Shown: piece by piece, positions 14,300-22,448 of the stretch
How the letters are laid out: every line of letters begins with the position of its first letter
How positions within the stretch are numbered: the first letter of the stretch is position 1
Assembly: GCA_050732575.1 (NCBI GenBank)
Contig: JBOHRF010000060.1
Location: 1-22,456, forward strand
Length of the DNA stretch: 22,456 nucleotides
Direction of reading: 5' to 3'
Source: JBBDWZ01 sp050732575
GTDB lineage: Bacteria; Gemmatimonadota; Gemmatimonadetes; Longimicrobiales; RSA9
Translations under genes and position numbers: made by a program
Notes under the pieces: generated by a model
Told to the model about the DNA's origin: nothing
Seen by the model: only the letters and a program-made list of their open reading frames with translations
Databases searched by the model: none

Positions 14300-15175
14300 A
14301 TGCGGATGCTGATCCCGAGCGCCGTCCTGTTGCTCGCCTCGGTTGCGGCGATGCGGCCGTTGGTCGGCCAGGAATCGGTCACGCAACTCACGTTGATGTC
14401 GAGCCGGGGCGAGAATGCGCGGCAGTTGACAGGCGGCCAGCAGCCGGTCGGTTGGCCGAGCTGGACGCCGGATGGCCGGACGATCGCTTTCAACGTGCGC
14501 ACAGAACGCGGACACCGACTGCAGCGCTTGGAACTGGCCTCGGCTCGGGTCAGTGCACTCCACGATGACGGTGTGCAGGACTTCCGGCCATCAGTATCAG
14601 CCAACGGCCGAGCACTGCTGTTCGATCGATTCGGTGCATCCGTGCCCGCCAATCACGATATCTTCGTGCGCGATATGCAGAGCGGAGTCGTGACGCAGCT
14701 GACGTCCGATCCTGGCTATGATTCCGACGCGCGCTGGTCTCCGGATGGCACGCGCATTGTGTTTCACTCCGACCGGGGCGCGGATCGGCAGTACGCAACA
14801 CAGGTGTACGTGATGGGTCGCGACGGATCCGGTGTGCGCCGGCTGACCGATGGCCCGGCGGTGCACGCGTATCCCAGCTGGTCACCCGACGGCCGCTACC
14901 TCGCCTATACGTCGGAATTAGCTGGCAACCGTGACGTCTGGATCATGCGCGTTGATGATGGCGCGTGCGTGCGGGTCACGGACCATCAGGGATTTGATGG
15001 AGATCCGGTATGGGCTCCCAACGGCGAGCAGCTGCTTTTCAGCACCGATCGTTTTGGCGGGCAGGAGCTGGCCCTGGTCGATGTTGTGGCGTTGCTCCGG
15101 TCCCTGCGGCCGACCGAGTCTATGGCGATCCGCGGCTCAATGCGTCCAGCCGGGCGCGCGACGCGCGGTCATTAG
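14300..15175 (+). CDS. TolB-like PD40 beta-propeller protein, secreted
   Basis: The 291-aa protein opens with a signal peptide (MRMLIPSAVLLLASVAAM) and carries PD40 (WD40-like) repeats: WPSWTPDGRTIAFN, ARWSPDGTRIVFHSDR, PSWSPDGRYLAYTSE and PVWAPNGEQLLFSTDR, with another weaker one between. This is the TolB C-terminal propeller type, usually a binding scaffold in the periplasm or outside. The protein is short for a six-bladed TolB domain and has no TolB N-terminal domain. The last 56 nt overlap the 3' end of the convergent cytochrome gene, so its C-terminus (SMRPAGRATRGH) is unlike the family and may be the result of an extended frame. Start chosen for the signal peptide. Confidence 0.85.
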   Translation: MRMLIPSAVLLLASVAAMRPLVGQESVTQLTLMSSRGENARQLTGGQQPVGWPSWTPDGRTIAFNVRTERGHRLQRLELASARVSALHDDGVQDFRPSVSANGRALLFDRFGASVPANHDIFVRDMQSGVVTQLTSDPGYDSDARWSPDGTRIVFHSDRGADRQYATQVYVMGRDGSGVRRLTDGPAVHAYPSWSPDGRYLAYTSELAGNRDVWIMRVDDGACVRVTDHQGFDGDPVWAPNGEQLLFSTDRFGGQELALVDVVALLRSLRPTESMAIRGSMRPAGRATRGH

Positions 15176-15881
15176 GATTGCGCTCCAGCGCGCGGCGGTA
15201 GGCCGCAATCGCATCGTCCTTTCGATTCTCGCGCTCGTACAGAGTTCCGAGCAGGGCGGGAATGCTGGGCGAATTGGCGTAGAACTCCTCATTCAGGACC
15301 AGCATGGCAATGGCCGCAGCGAGTTTGCCTTCGGCCGTCAGTTGCCGCGCCAGCTCGTTCATCTCCCATTCCCGGAAGTCGTACGCACCAATGAGCGTTG
15401 CGCGTTCGCGCAGCAGCCGGTAGCGCGCTACCGCGGCGGGAATGCCCTCGGTGTTCACAATGCGGTGAAGCTCGGTGCGCAACAGGAATGGTTTGACGTT
15501 GCCGCGGTGGCAGCTTTTGCATTCGACAGCCAGGGTGAGCGAGTCACGCTCGGGTAATCCGGCGCGCAGGTCCTGGTTGATCTTGTTCACCATTTCGAGC
15601 ATGAAGCGGGCCTTGCGCTTGTTGGGTTTGTCATCGAGATGGAAGCGCGCGCCCTCGAACGCGTTGTTTTCGCCCAACACGTGACAATCTTCACAGCGCA
15701 ACCCGGTGGCAAAGGAGAAGCTGCGCATGAGCTGCACCAGGCTGTCCCGACTGATGTTGGCGGGCAAAACCTTGAGGTTCTGAAATTTTTCCGGGATTTG
15801 ACCTGACGTCGCGGTGGGCGCGACCAGCAAAATGACCAGTCCGAGATACCGATGAGCGCGCCAGCGCGCGACGTTTCTCAT
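15120..15881 (-). CDS. Di-haem c-type cytochrome (photosynthetic reaction centre cytochrome-subunit type) with TPR end
   Basis: The 253-aa protein has a signal/anchor (residues 11-27), then LKVLPANISRDSLVQLMRSF and two haem-binding motifs, CEDCH at 63-67 and CKSCH at 121-125. The block DDKPNKRKARFMLEMVNKIN between them is typical of the PF02276-like cytochromes found in non-phototrophic Acidobacteriota and Gemmatimonadota. The last 60 residues (ALLGTLYERENRKDDAIAAY, then RRALERNPNDRASR) are a TPR unit, so it may bind a partner. Electron transfer in the periplasm is inferred. GGAGACGG lies just before the ATG at 15881. It converges with the propeller gene with a 56-nt overlap. Confidence 0.88.
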   Translation of the reverse strand: MRNVARWRAHRYLGLVILLVAPTATSGQIPEKFQNLKVLPANISRDSLVQLMRSFSFATGLRCEDCHVLGENNAFEGARFHLDDKPNKRKARFMLEMVNKINQDLRAGLPERDSLTLAVECKSCHRGNVKPFLLRTELHRIVNTEGIPAAVARYRLLRERATLIGAYDFREWEMNELARQLTAEGKLAAAIAMLVLNEEFYANSPSIPALLGTLYERENRKDDAIAAYRRALERNPNDRASRARLDALSRGSP

Positions 15882-15983
15882 GTCCGTCTCCGTGGACGAG
15901 GATCGGAGCACAATAACACGGCGCGAGCTGGCGCAGGGTTGGTCGATGTCAAGGTCTGGTCAAGAAACGGTACGGAATATACA

Positions 15984-16127
15984 GATCGAGGCCATAGGAA
16001 TTAGGGGGAGGAAATAGGGTGGTAGGGATTGTTTCGGCGCAGCGGTTCCGCTGGAACCAGCAAGGTTGTACGGTCAGCATCGGTCCCTACCACCCTATTT
16101 CCTCCCCCTAATCCTATTTCCTCGATC
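15984..16127. repeat. Large inverted repeat (44-45 nt arms) between the cytochrome and the 390-aa gene
   Basis: Arms 16001-16028 and 16084-16111 are perfect reverse complements over 28 nt (core TTAGGGGGAGGAAATAGGGT). They extend outward to 15984 and 16127 with one bulge and two mismatches. The 55-nt spacer contains a smaller hairpin, GGTTCC-GCT-GGAACC. Right of it, GATCCGT-like units recur (GATCCGTTATCGCT, GATCCGTCGCCCTC, GATCTGTTA). The repeat sits downstream of the 390-aa gene stop (16164) and upstream of the cytochrome start, so it may act as a transcription terminator or be a MITE/REP-like mobile repeat. No gene is visible at 15882-16163. Confidence 0.85.
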
Positions 16128-16163
16128 CGTTATCGCTGATCCGTCGCCCTCGATCTGTTAATG

Positions 16164-17336
16164 CTACTTCATCGCGAATGCCGCACTCTGTTTAAGTCCG
16201 GCCTTGTTGAGCACCCAGTTCAGCGCCTTGCTCTTGGTGCTGCCCGAGTTACTCCAGGCCCAGAGCTGTGCGCGCCAGGAGGACGACGCTTCTTTTTGCA
16301 CGAGTCCGATCTGACTTGCGTGCTTGAGCAGCGATGCGACCATGGGATCCTGGCTCGAGATGCGCACTTGCTTTTGGTATTCGAGAATGAAACTGGAAGC
16401 CGTGGCCTTGAGTGCATTCAAGTACGAGACGCCCTTGTCGAACTGGCCCTGGGTCACGATTACGCCCTCGGCCGTGCACACCTGAAGGAAGCGCATGGCA
16501 TCCCCGGCAATGCCGCAGTTCATGACCAGCGATCCAACAACAGGCGAGCGCTCGATGGCGCCCTTGAACCAGCTGGCAAACTCGCTGGCCTGAGAGTGGA
16601 TGGCAGAAGACCCGTCCTTCTTCAGCCAGTACTCTTTGGCGGTGGCAAAGAGCTTGGCCAGCGTGCGTGCCTCGCAGAAGCGCACGGCAAAACGCAGGAT
16701 CATCTCGATGACACCCGCAATCTTGTTGATGATCAAACCGGCGCCCGAGGTGAATGCGGCCAGCGCGGCTTTGGCACCCGCTACGGCTGCTTCAGCCAGC
16801 CCGACCAGCGCGCTGCGCGCCACGCCTCGAGTGAGCGCAGAGGCGATCAGGTCAGGGTGCCCGGATTCCAGCGCCACGCCTGCGCCCTTGTGCTTGAGAT
16901 CGAAGTACTCGATGGTCCGGGTGATGGCCGTGTACAGACCTGTTGCAACAGTGGAAAGCCCGCCCGTGGTGAAGTCAGCGGCTTCCTTTCCTATTTCACC
17001 ATTGATGCCGGAAATGAGGCCGGGCAGGTTGTGGCGCAGGTGCTGGACCGCCAGCTCGGCGTCGGTCTCGGAAATCTTGAATCGCTCACACAACCAGGTC
17101 TTGATGGCGGCGGCAATCTTGTCGACCGTCGAATCGATGGCTTCCACGCCTCTGCCGACCAGCTCCAGCTCGGCGCTGGCTTTATCGCCAATTTTGCTTT
17201 TCAGGAACTTCATGCCCTGGTTCTTGAGGTCGGTGAGACTGGACTCGGGAGACAGATCGACGCGCAAGTTGCCCAGGAAAAAGATGACGCCGAGACGTGC
17301 GTTATCCAGCTCTGCCGTGCGCGCAACCGTGGACAT
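16164..17336 (-). CDS. Unrecognised 390-aa alpha-helical protein with hydrophobic centre
   Basis: I do not recognise this protein. AGGAG lies 7 nt before the ATG at 17336. It starts MSTVARTAELDNARLGVIFF with no cleavable signal. Residues 30-105 look like amphipathic helices (LKNQGMKFLKSKIGDKASAE). Residues 162-222 are Ala/Gly/Val-rich and hydrophobic (ALVGLAEAAVAGAKAALAAF, then AGLIINKIAGVIEMILRF). The last 170 residues are mixed helices ending in KQSAAFAMK. A long amphipathic helical protein with a central hydrophobic hairpin-like region and no export signal resembles helical pore-forming or membrane-active proteins in overall shape only. It is divergent from a P450 gene with 126 nt between starts. 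An open frame upstream to 18107 is antisense to the P450 and is not used. Confidence 0.75.
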   Translation of the reverse strand: MSTVARTAELDNARLGVIFFLGNLRVDLSPESSLTDLKNQGMKFLKSKIGDKASAELELVGRGVEAIDSTVDKIAAAIKTWLCERFKISETDAELAVQHLRHNLPGLISGINGEIGKEAADFTTGGLSTVATGLYTAITRTIEYFDLKHKGAGVALESGHPDLIASALTRGVARSALVGLAEAAVAGAKAALAAFTSGAGLIINKIAGVIEMILRFAVRFCEARTLAKLFATAKEYWLKKDGSSAIHSQASEFASWFKGAIERSPVVGSLVMNCGIAGDAMRFLQVCTAEGVIVTQGQFDKGVSYLNALKATASSFILEYQKQVRISSQDPMVASLLKHASQIGLVQKEASSSWRAQLWAWSNSGSTKSKALNWVLNKAGLKQSAAFAMK

Positions 17337-17462
17337 GTAGTCGCTCCTGGCCAGGACGATGCCGCTTGTATTGAGATTCGGGACAGGGAGAGAATTGCCT
17401 CCCACAGGAGCGCGGGGCAAGGGTATTGTTGCTGCGTAGAGGCGCTGCCCACATTGTGACCC

Positions 17463-18803
17463 ATGACACGACTCCCGCCCGGCCCGCGCGGCCACCTGCT
17501 GGTGGGCAGCCTGCCCGAGTTTGCGCGCGACGTATTGGGCTTCCACGAACGTTGCCGCGATGAGTATGGCGACATCGTGCGGCTGCAGCTGGGCAATCGC
17601 ATGATCTACCTGCTCAACCATCCGGACCTGATCCACACTGTACTGGTCAGCCAGCATCGCGACTTCATCAAGCACTCGTTCTTCTGGCGGCACGTGCGCG
17701 CCATCTTTGGCACCGGACTGCTCACCAATGAAGGTGATTCCTGGCTGCGCCAGCGGCGGCTGACCGCGCCTGCCTTTCATCGCGAGCGCATTGCCGGTTA
17801 TGCGCAGACCATGGTCGCGTACACGGAGCGCATGCTGGACGGCTGGACGCACGGCTCCGCCAAGAATCTGCATCAGGAAATGATGGCCGTGACGCTGGAG
17901 ATCGTGGCCAAGGTCCTGTTCGATGCCGATGTGAAGAGCGAAGTCCGTGCAGTGGGGCGGGCGTTCGATGCGGTGACCGACGAAATCGCCGCGCGCTTCC
18001 GGCGGCCGTTCTTCATTCCCGACTGGGTGCCGCTGCCGGGCAACATCCGTTACACACGGGGCGTGCGCGCGCTGGATGCGGTCGTCTATCGGATCATTCG
18101 CGAGCATCGGGCAAATGGCGCTGCGGGCGCCGATTTGCTATCGATGCTGATGCAGGCCCGCGATGAGGATGGCGGGCAAATGACCGACCAGCAGCTGCGC
18201 GATGAGGCGATCACACTCCTGCTGGCCGGACATGAGACCACGGCACTGGTGCTGTCCTGGACCTGGTTCCTGCTGTTTCAGACCCCCGACGTGGAAGCGG
18301 CGCTGCACAATGAGCTGGATGGCGTGCTGGGCGCGCGCGCGCCCGGGCCGGCCGACCTGCCCGCGCTCAAATACACGGAGCACGTGATTCAGGAATCGAT
18401 GCGGCTGTATCCGCCCGCCTACGGCATTGGCCGCGAGGCCGTGCGCGATTGCGAGCTGGGCGGCTACCACGTGCCCAGGGGCACCACGCTGTTCATGAGC
18501 TCCTGGGTGCTGCAGCGCGATGCGCGCTGGTTTGAGGATCCGCTCGCCTTTCGGCCCTCACGATGGGCCGATGGATTGGCCGATCGCTTGCCGCGCCACG
18601 TCTACATGCCGTTCGGCGGTGGGCCGCGCATCTGCATTGGCAACAGCTTTGCCATGATGGAAGCCGTGTTGCTGCTGGCCACGGTGGCCCGCCGCTTCCG
18701 CATCGAGGGCGTGCCCGATCAACGCATCACACCGTTTCCCACCATCACACTGCGCCCGCGCGACGGCGTTTGGGCGCGCGTGTACCGGCGAGCGCCCCGT
18801 TGA
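17463..18803 (+). CDS. Cytochrome P450
   Basis: The 446-aa protein is a complete P450 monooxygenase. The N-terminus LPPGPRGHLLVGSLPEF is the proline-rich hinge without a membrane anchor, so it is soluble. The helix-C WxxxR is WLRQRR; the I-helix oxygen motif AGHETT is at residues 255-260; the K-helix ExxR is ESMR at 311-314; the PERF-like block is FRPSRW; and the haem loop is FGGGPRICIGNSFAMME with the ligand Cys at 391. The overall type resembles bacterial relatives of fatty-acid hydroxylases (CYP102/CYP4-like), but the substrate cannot be read from sequence. No ferredoxin or reductase gene is adjacent. Divergent neighbour is the unrecognised 390-aa protein. Confidence 0.95.
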   Translation: MTRLPPGPRGHLLVGSLPEFARDVLGFHERCRDEYGDIVRLQLGNRMIYLLNHPDLIHTVLVSQHRDFIKHSFFWRHVRAIFGTGLLTNEGDSWLRQRRLTAPAFHRERIAGYAQTMVAYTERMLDGWTHGSAKNLHQEMMAVTLEIVAKVLFDADVKSEVRAVGRAFDAVTDEIAARFRRPFFIPDWVPLPGNIRYTRGVRALDAVVYRIIREHRANGAAGADLLSMLMQARDEDGGQMTDQQLRDEAITLLLAGHETTALVLSWTWFLLFQTPDVEAALHNELDGVLGARAPGPADLPALKYTEHVIQESMRLYPPAYGIGREAVRDCELGGYHVPRGTTLFMSSWVLQRDARWFEDPLAFRPSRWADGLADRLPRHVYMPFGGGPRICIGNSFAMMEAVLLLATVARRFRIEGVPDQRITPFPTITLRPRDGVWARVYRRAPR

Positions 18804-18988
18804 TTCGCTGCCCCTTCGACCAGCCCGGCTCCGCTCTGCGCAAACTCATTGCTAAGCATTAATCCCACCAGTGACGAACCCGATTTGTTTCTGATCGAGA
18901 AGTGACGGGCCAGTGACTGCGCATCCCTACGTTGGGCCTCGCGATCGGTGATGGACCCGATCAACCAGCCCAGCGTGGGAGGTTACGT

Positions 18989-20698
18989 ATGCGAGGTTTC
19001 ACGAGGTTCACGGTCGCCGGCTTCATCCTGATCACGGCGCTGCCTACGGGTTGTATGGACATGTACGGACCGTTGACGGGTGAGATCCAGGTCACGGTCT
19101 CGATTTCGGGACCGGAACCCGATCTCGATGGCTTCATTGTGCGGACCAACAGCGGATCAACGCGGCAGATCCAGAACGAGCCTATCACTATGACCAACTT
19201 CGTGGCCGGCCGCTACACGTTGCGACTGGAAGGTGTGGCCGGGAACTGCGTGGTAGCGGAAAACCCTCGCACGGTGGCGGTAGTGGCCGGCCGCACGACG
19301 CAACTCGAGTTCGCCGTTGCGTGCAGCGCCACGGGCACGGTGGAGGTGATTACCAGCACGGAAGGTGAGGATTATCCGCTGGGCTACGTATTGAGCGTAG
19401 ACGGAAATGCAGGCATGATCTTGCCACTCAATGGCAAAATCACCACTCGCCTGGTGGGCGGCACCACCACTATCGCGCTGATCGGCATAACTCAGAACTG
19501 CACGATTGCGGGCGGTAACAGCCGCACGGTCAGCATTGTGGTTGGTGACACCGTGGAAATCGTTTTTGCGAGCACCTGCACACCCACACGCGGCCGAGTT
19601 CGAATCACTACCGTGACCACCGGGATCGATCACGACCCGAATGGCTACCGCATTACGCTGGTGAGTCAGGATTCGGTTTTGGTGGTGGTCCCGGCCAATG
19701 GGACCGTATTGTCGCCCCGCATGGCGCCGGCCGTCTACGCGGTTTCTTTGCGCGGAAACTCGCTGAATTGCCAGCCAGCCGCGTCCAATCCGCTCGCCGT
19801 CACGGTAGTGAGGCCGGACACGGCCATGCTTGCCTTCGAGATTTCGTGTGAAGCCGTGGCCCGCCTGGCGTATGACGAGGGGAACTTCGGCGACCTCTGG
19901 ACCATCAATGCCAATGGCGCGGCCCCGAGTCGTCTGCTGCCGCAACCGCCGGCCGCGCGACAACCGCGCTGGTCGCCCGACGGCCGCAAGATCGCATTCA
20001 CCAGTGTACGCGACGGCAACATGGAGATCTACGTGGTGGACGCGGACGGGTCGAACCTGACGCGGCTCACCAACAAACCGGCCGCCAGCCATTCACCGGC
20101 CTGGTCTCCCGACGGCCAGCGCATCGCGTATGTGGAGTCGCCCAGCAACGGCGCAGCGGAAACCCAGGCAAAGTTGTTCGTCATGAATGCCGATGGCACG
20201 AACCCGGTGCAACTCACTGACCACGCGTGGTTCGACGGCCATCCAGCCTGGTCGCCCGACGGCCAGAAAATTGCCTTCACCAGCAACCGCTCGGGCAATC
20301 GCGACATTCACATCATGAACATCGACGGATCCGGCGTGACCCGCATCACCAACAACGTCGATGCGGAGACCCGTCCGGCCTGGTCGCCCGATGGCAGAAG
20401 ACTCGCCTATGTGCTCCTGGGCTGCCACGGCAGCATCCCATGCCACCAGCACGACCGCATCGTCCTGGCGGATGCAGACGGTCAGAATGCAACGAGTGTG
20501 ACGACCGGTGATGCGCCCGCCTGGTCGCCGGACGGCCGTTTCATCGCCTACAATGCAACGGTGTGCAACTTGGTGGACTACTACGACCACGACTACGGCT
20601 GCTACTCGAACGGAATCGGATTCCTGCGCGCCAACGGCACATTGCTGGAAGCCATTGGGCAGGGGTTCAATCCGACCTGGCGGCGGAGTGACGAGTGA
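18989..20698 (+). CDS. Lipoprotein with three N-terminal two-Cys repeats and a PD40 propeller
   Basis: The 569-aa protein has a lipobox (LPTGC, acylated Cys 22); GGGAGG is 6 nt before the ATG. Residues about 30-290 contain three copies of an approximately 85-residue beta domain. Each has a strand such as GEIQVTVSISG, TGTVEVITSTEG or GRVRITTVTTG at the start, an NC pair (GNCVV, QNCTI, LNCQP), and a closing Cys (FAVACS, FASTCT, FEISCE), likely one disulfide each. Residues about 295-560 hold PD40 blades (PRWSPDGRKIAFTS, PAWSPDGQRIAYVE, PAWSPDGQKIAFTS, PAWSPDGRRLAYVL, PAWSPDGRFIAYN). The blades share near-identical DNA (CTGGTCGCCCGACGGC), showing recent internal duplication. Probably a surface or periplasmic binding protein; ligand unknown. 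Confidence 0.9.
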   Translation: MRGFTRFTVAGFILITALPTGCMDMYGPLTGEIQVTVSISGPEPDLDGFIVRTNSGSTRQIQNEPITMTNFVAGRYTLRLEGVAGNCVVAENPRTVAVVAGRTTQLEFAVACSATGTVEVITSTEGEDYPLGYVLSVDGNAGMILPLNGKITTRLVGGTTTIALIGITQNCTIAGGNSRTVSIVVGDTVEIVFASTCTPTRGRVRITTVTTGIDHDPNGYRITLVSQDSVLVVVPANGTVLSPRMAPAVYAVSLRGNSLNCQPAASNPLAVTVVRPDTAMLAFEISCEAVARLAYDEGNFGDLWTINANGAAPSRLLPQPPAARQPRWSPDGRKIAFTSVRDGNMEIYVVDADGSNLTRLTNKPAASHSPAWSPDGQRIAYVESPSNGAAETQAKLFVMNADGTNPVQLTDHAWFDGHPAWSPDGQKIAFTSNRSGNRDIHIMNIDGSGVTRITNNVDAETRPAWSPDGRRLAYVLLGCHGSIPCHQHDRIVLADADGQNATSVTTGDAPAWSPDGRFIAYNATVCNLVDYYDHDYGCYSNGIGFLRANGTLLEAIGQGFNPTWRRSDE

Positions 20699-20806
20699 CG
20701 CGTGACGCGTTACTCGGAGCGAGCGCGGACACGCCGTTTGACATGGCCGCGGCCCGAGCGCTTCATTACAGCCTGCCCACCATCTACCTGTCGCACGGGA
20801 GGCTGC

Positions 20807-22438
20807 ATGAAGCAAGTACGTCTCGGTACCCGTCGATTTCTATGCTGGATCGCGCTGGGGTTGGCTGCCGGGTGTGCCGATCAGCGCGGTGGTGGAGGGT
20901 CGAGCGGCAGAACGCACGAAGATCTGCTTGCGCTGTTCCGCGAGTGGCGCGAATTCCAGAAGCCGCGTGTGGTGGACGGCGTACCCGACTACCGTGTGCG
21001 CGCCATGGCGGCGCAGCAGCGTCAGCTGGCCCGCTACCAGGGTCGTTTGACGGCGTTCGATACCAGCGGCTGGTCTATTGCACAGCAGGTCGATCTGCAC
21101 ATCCTGCGCGCCGAGATGAATGGACTGGACTTCGATCATCGCGTGCTCAGGCCGTGGGCCAACAATCCCGCCTTTTATGTCACCGTGTTTCCCTCGGAGA
21201 GCGATCAGCCGGCGCGCGAGGGACCGCATGCCTGGGGCAGTGTGGAGTTGTGGAGTTATGCCTCCCCGCTGAACGAACAGAACGTCGCGCAGGTCGATTC
21301 GGGGATACGTGCCATTCCCGCGCTCTTGACGCAGGCGCGCACGAACCTGGTGGGCAACGGGCAGGACCTGTGGACCTATGGCGCGCGCAGTCTGCGCAGA
21401 CAGAGCAGCGGCCTGGCCCAGCTGGCCAGCGGGCTGATTGATAGCCATACCCAGCTGAGGGCAAACATCGAAAGGGCGCGTGCGGCCACGGATTCATTCG
21501 CCGTGTGGGTCGAGGCGCAACTGCCCGCGAAGACCGCGCCCTCCGGCGTTGGGGTCGCCCATTACGACTGGTATCTACAGAACGTGCAGCTGTTGCCCTA
21601 TACGTGGCAGGATGAAGTGGCGCTGATGGAGCGCGAACTGGCGCGGGCGCAGGCAAATCTGGCGCTGGAAGAGCGGCGCAACGCGGGACTACCGCAACCG
21701 GCGCTGGTGTCCAGCACTGACGAACACACGCGCCGCTTCAATGACGCGGTTACCGAATACATGGCCTTCCTGCGCGCGCGCGAGATCTTAACGGTCAAGG
21801 ATTACATGGATCCGGCGCTGCGCGCGCGTATCGGGCGCTACTCATCCGGTGCGCGCGAGTTCTTCACGGAAGTAGACTACCGTGACCCGACCGTCATGCG
21901 CACCCACGGATACCACTGGTTCGACAAAGGCTGGCTGCTGGCGGAGGCGCCGGCCAACCCCATCCGCAATGGCGCGCTGCTCTACAACATCTTCAACACG
22001 CGCACGGAAGGACTGGCCACAGCCTGGGAAGAGATGATGATGCAGGCCGGCATGTTCGACACGCGGCCGCGCTCGCGCGAGCTCATCTACATCCTGGTGG
22101 CGCAGCGCGCGGCCCGCGCACTGGGTGATTTGCGTATGCACGCCCATCAGGCCACGCTCGAACAGGCCGCCACCTTCACCTCCGCCCACACGCCACGCGG
22201 CTGGCTCAGCCTGGAAGGCAACCTGGTACGCAGCGAGCAGCACCTCTACCTGCAGCAGCCCGCCTACGGCACCAGCTACCTGATCGGCAAGATCCAGATC
22301 GAGCAACTGATCGGTGAGCGCATGCGACAGCTGGGCGATCGCTTCAGTCTCAAAGCGTTCATGGATGAGTTCAATGCCGCCGGCTTGATACCCATGTCCC
22401 TGGTTGCGTGGGAGATCACGGGGGTGAATAACAGATAA
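20807..22438 (+). CDS. DUF885 family lipoprotein
   Basis: The 543-aa protein starts with a lipoprotein signal (lipobox LAAGC, Cys 23), and GGGAGG lies 4 nt before the ATG. It is largely alpha-helical and fits the DUF885 family: DYRVRAMAAQQRQL, VGVAHYDWYLQNVQLLPYTW, TRTEGLATAWEEMMMQAG at about residues 397-414, and YGTSYLIGKIQIEQL near the C-terminus. DUF885 proteins are thought to be metallopeptidase-like, but the EGWA-type motif here is EGLATAWEE, and no function is proven. It follows the propeller lipoprotein by 108 nt on the same strand and may be co-transcribed. The last codons run into an ATAACAG repeat. Confidence 0.85.
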   Translation: MKQVRLGTRRFLCWIALGLAAGCADQRGGGGSSGRTHEDLLALFREWREFQKPRVVDGVPDYRVRAMAAQQRQLARYQGRLTAFDTSGWSIAQQVDLHILRAEMNGLDFDHRVLRPWANNPAFYVTVFPSESDQPAREGPHAWGSVELWSYASPLNEQNVAQVDSGIRAIPALLTQARTNLVGNGQDLWTYGARSLRRQSSGLAQLASGLIDSHTQLRANIERARAATDSFAVWVEAQLPAKTAPSGVGVAHYDWYLQNVQLLPYTWQDEVALMERELARAQANLALEERRNAGLPQPALVSSTDEHTRRFNDAVTEYMAFLRAREILTVKDYMDPALRARIGRYSSGAREFFTEVDYRDPTVMRTHGYHWFDKGWLLAEAPANPIRNGALLYNIFNTRTEGLATAWEEMMMQAGMFDTRPRSRELIYILVAQRAARALGDLRMHAHQATLEQAATFTSAHTPRGWLSLEGNLVRSEQHLYLQQPAYGTSYLIGKIQIEQLIGERMRQLGDRFSLKAFMDEFNAAGLIPMSLVAWEITGVNNR

Positions 22439-22448
22439 CAGATAACAG
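22428..22448. repeat. Three tandem ATAACAG units across the DUF885 stop codon
   Basis: The 7-nt unit ATAACAG occurs three times in a row at 22428-22448, followed by ACACAGAC at the window edge. The TAA stop of the DUF885 gene (22436-22438) lies inside the second unit, so the final residues NNR are encoded by the repeat. The array may continue beyond the window. Confidence 0.8.

Noticed and set aside
16161..17459. A 432-codon plus-strand ORF opposite the 390-aa gene
   Set aside because: It is a mirror frame of a well-formed minus-strand gene that has a ribosome binding site. Its composition (many Arg, Gly, His, Cys) is typical of antisense frames in high-GC DNA.
17337..18107. N-terminal extension of the 390-aa protein to 647 codons
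   Set aside because: The extension lies antisense to the P450 gene and its translation has no domain character; AGGAG precedes the ATG at 17336.
19157..20092. A 311-codon minus-strand ORF opposite the propeller lipoprotein
   Set aside because: The plus strand encodes clear PD40 repeats and a lipobox. The minus frame is a shadow.
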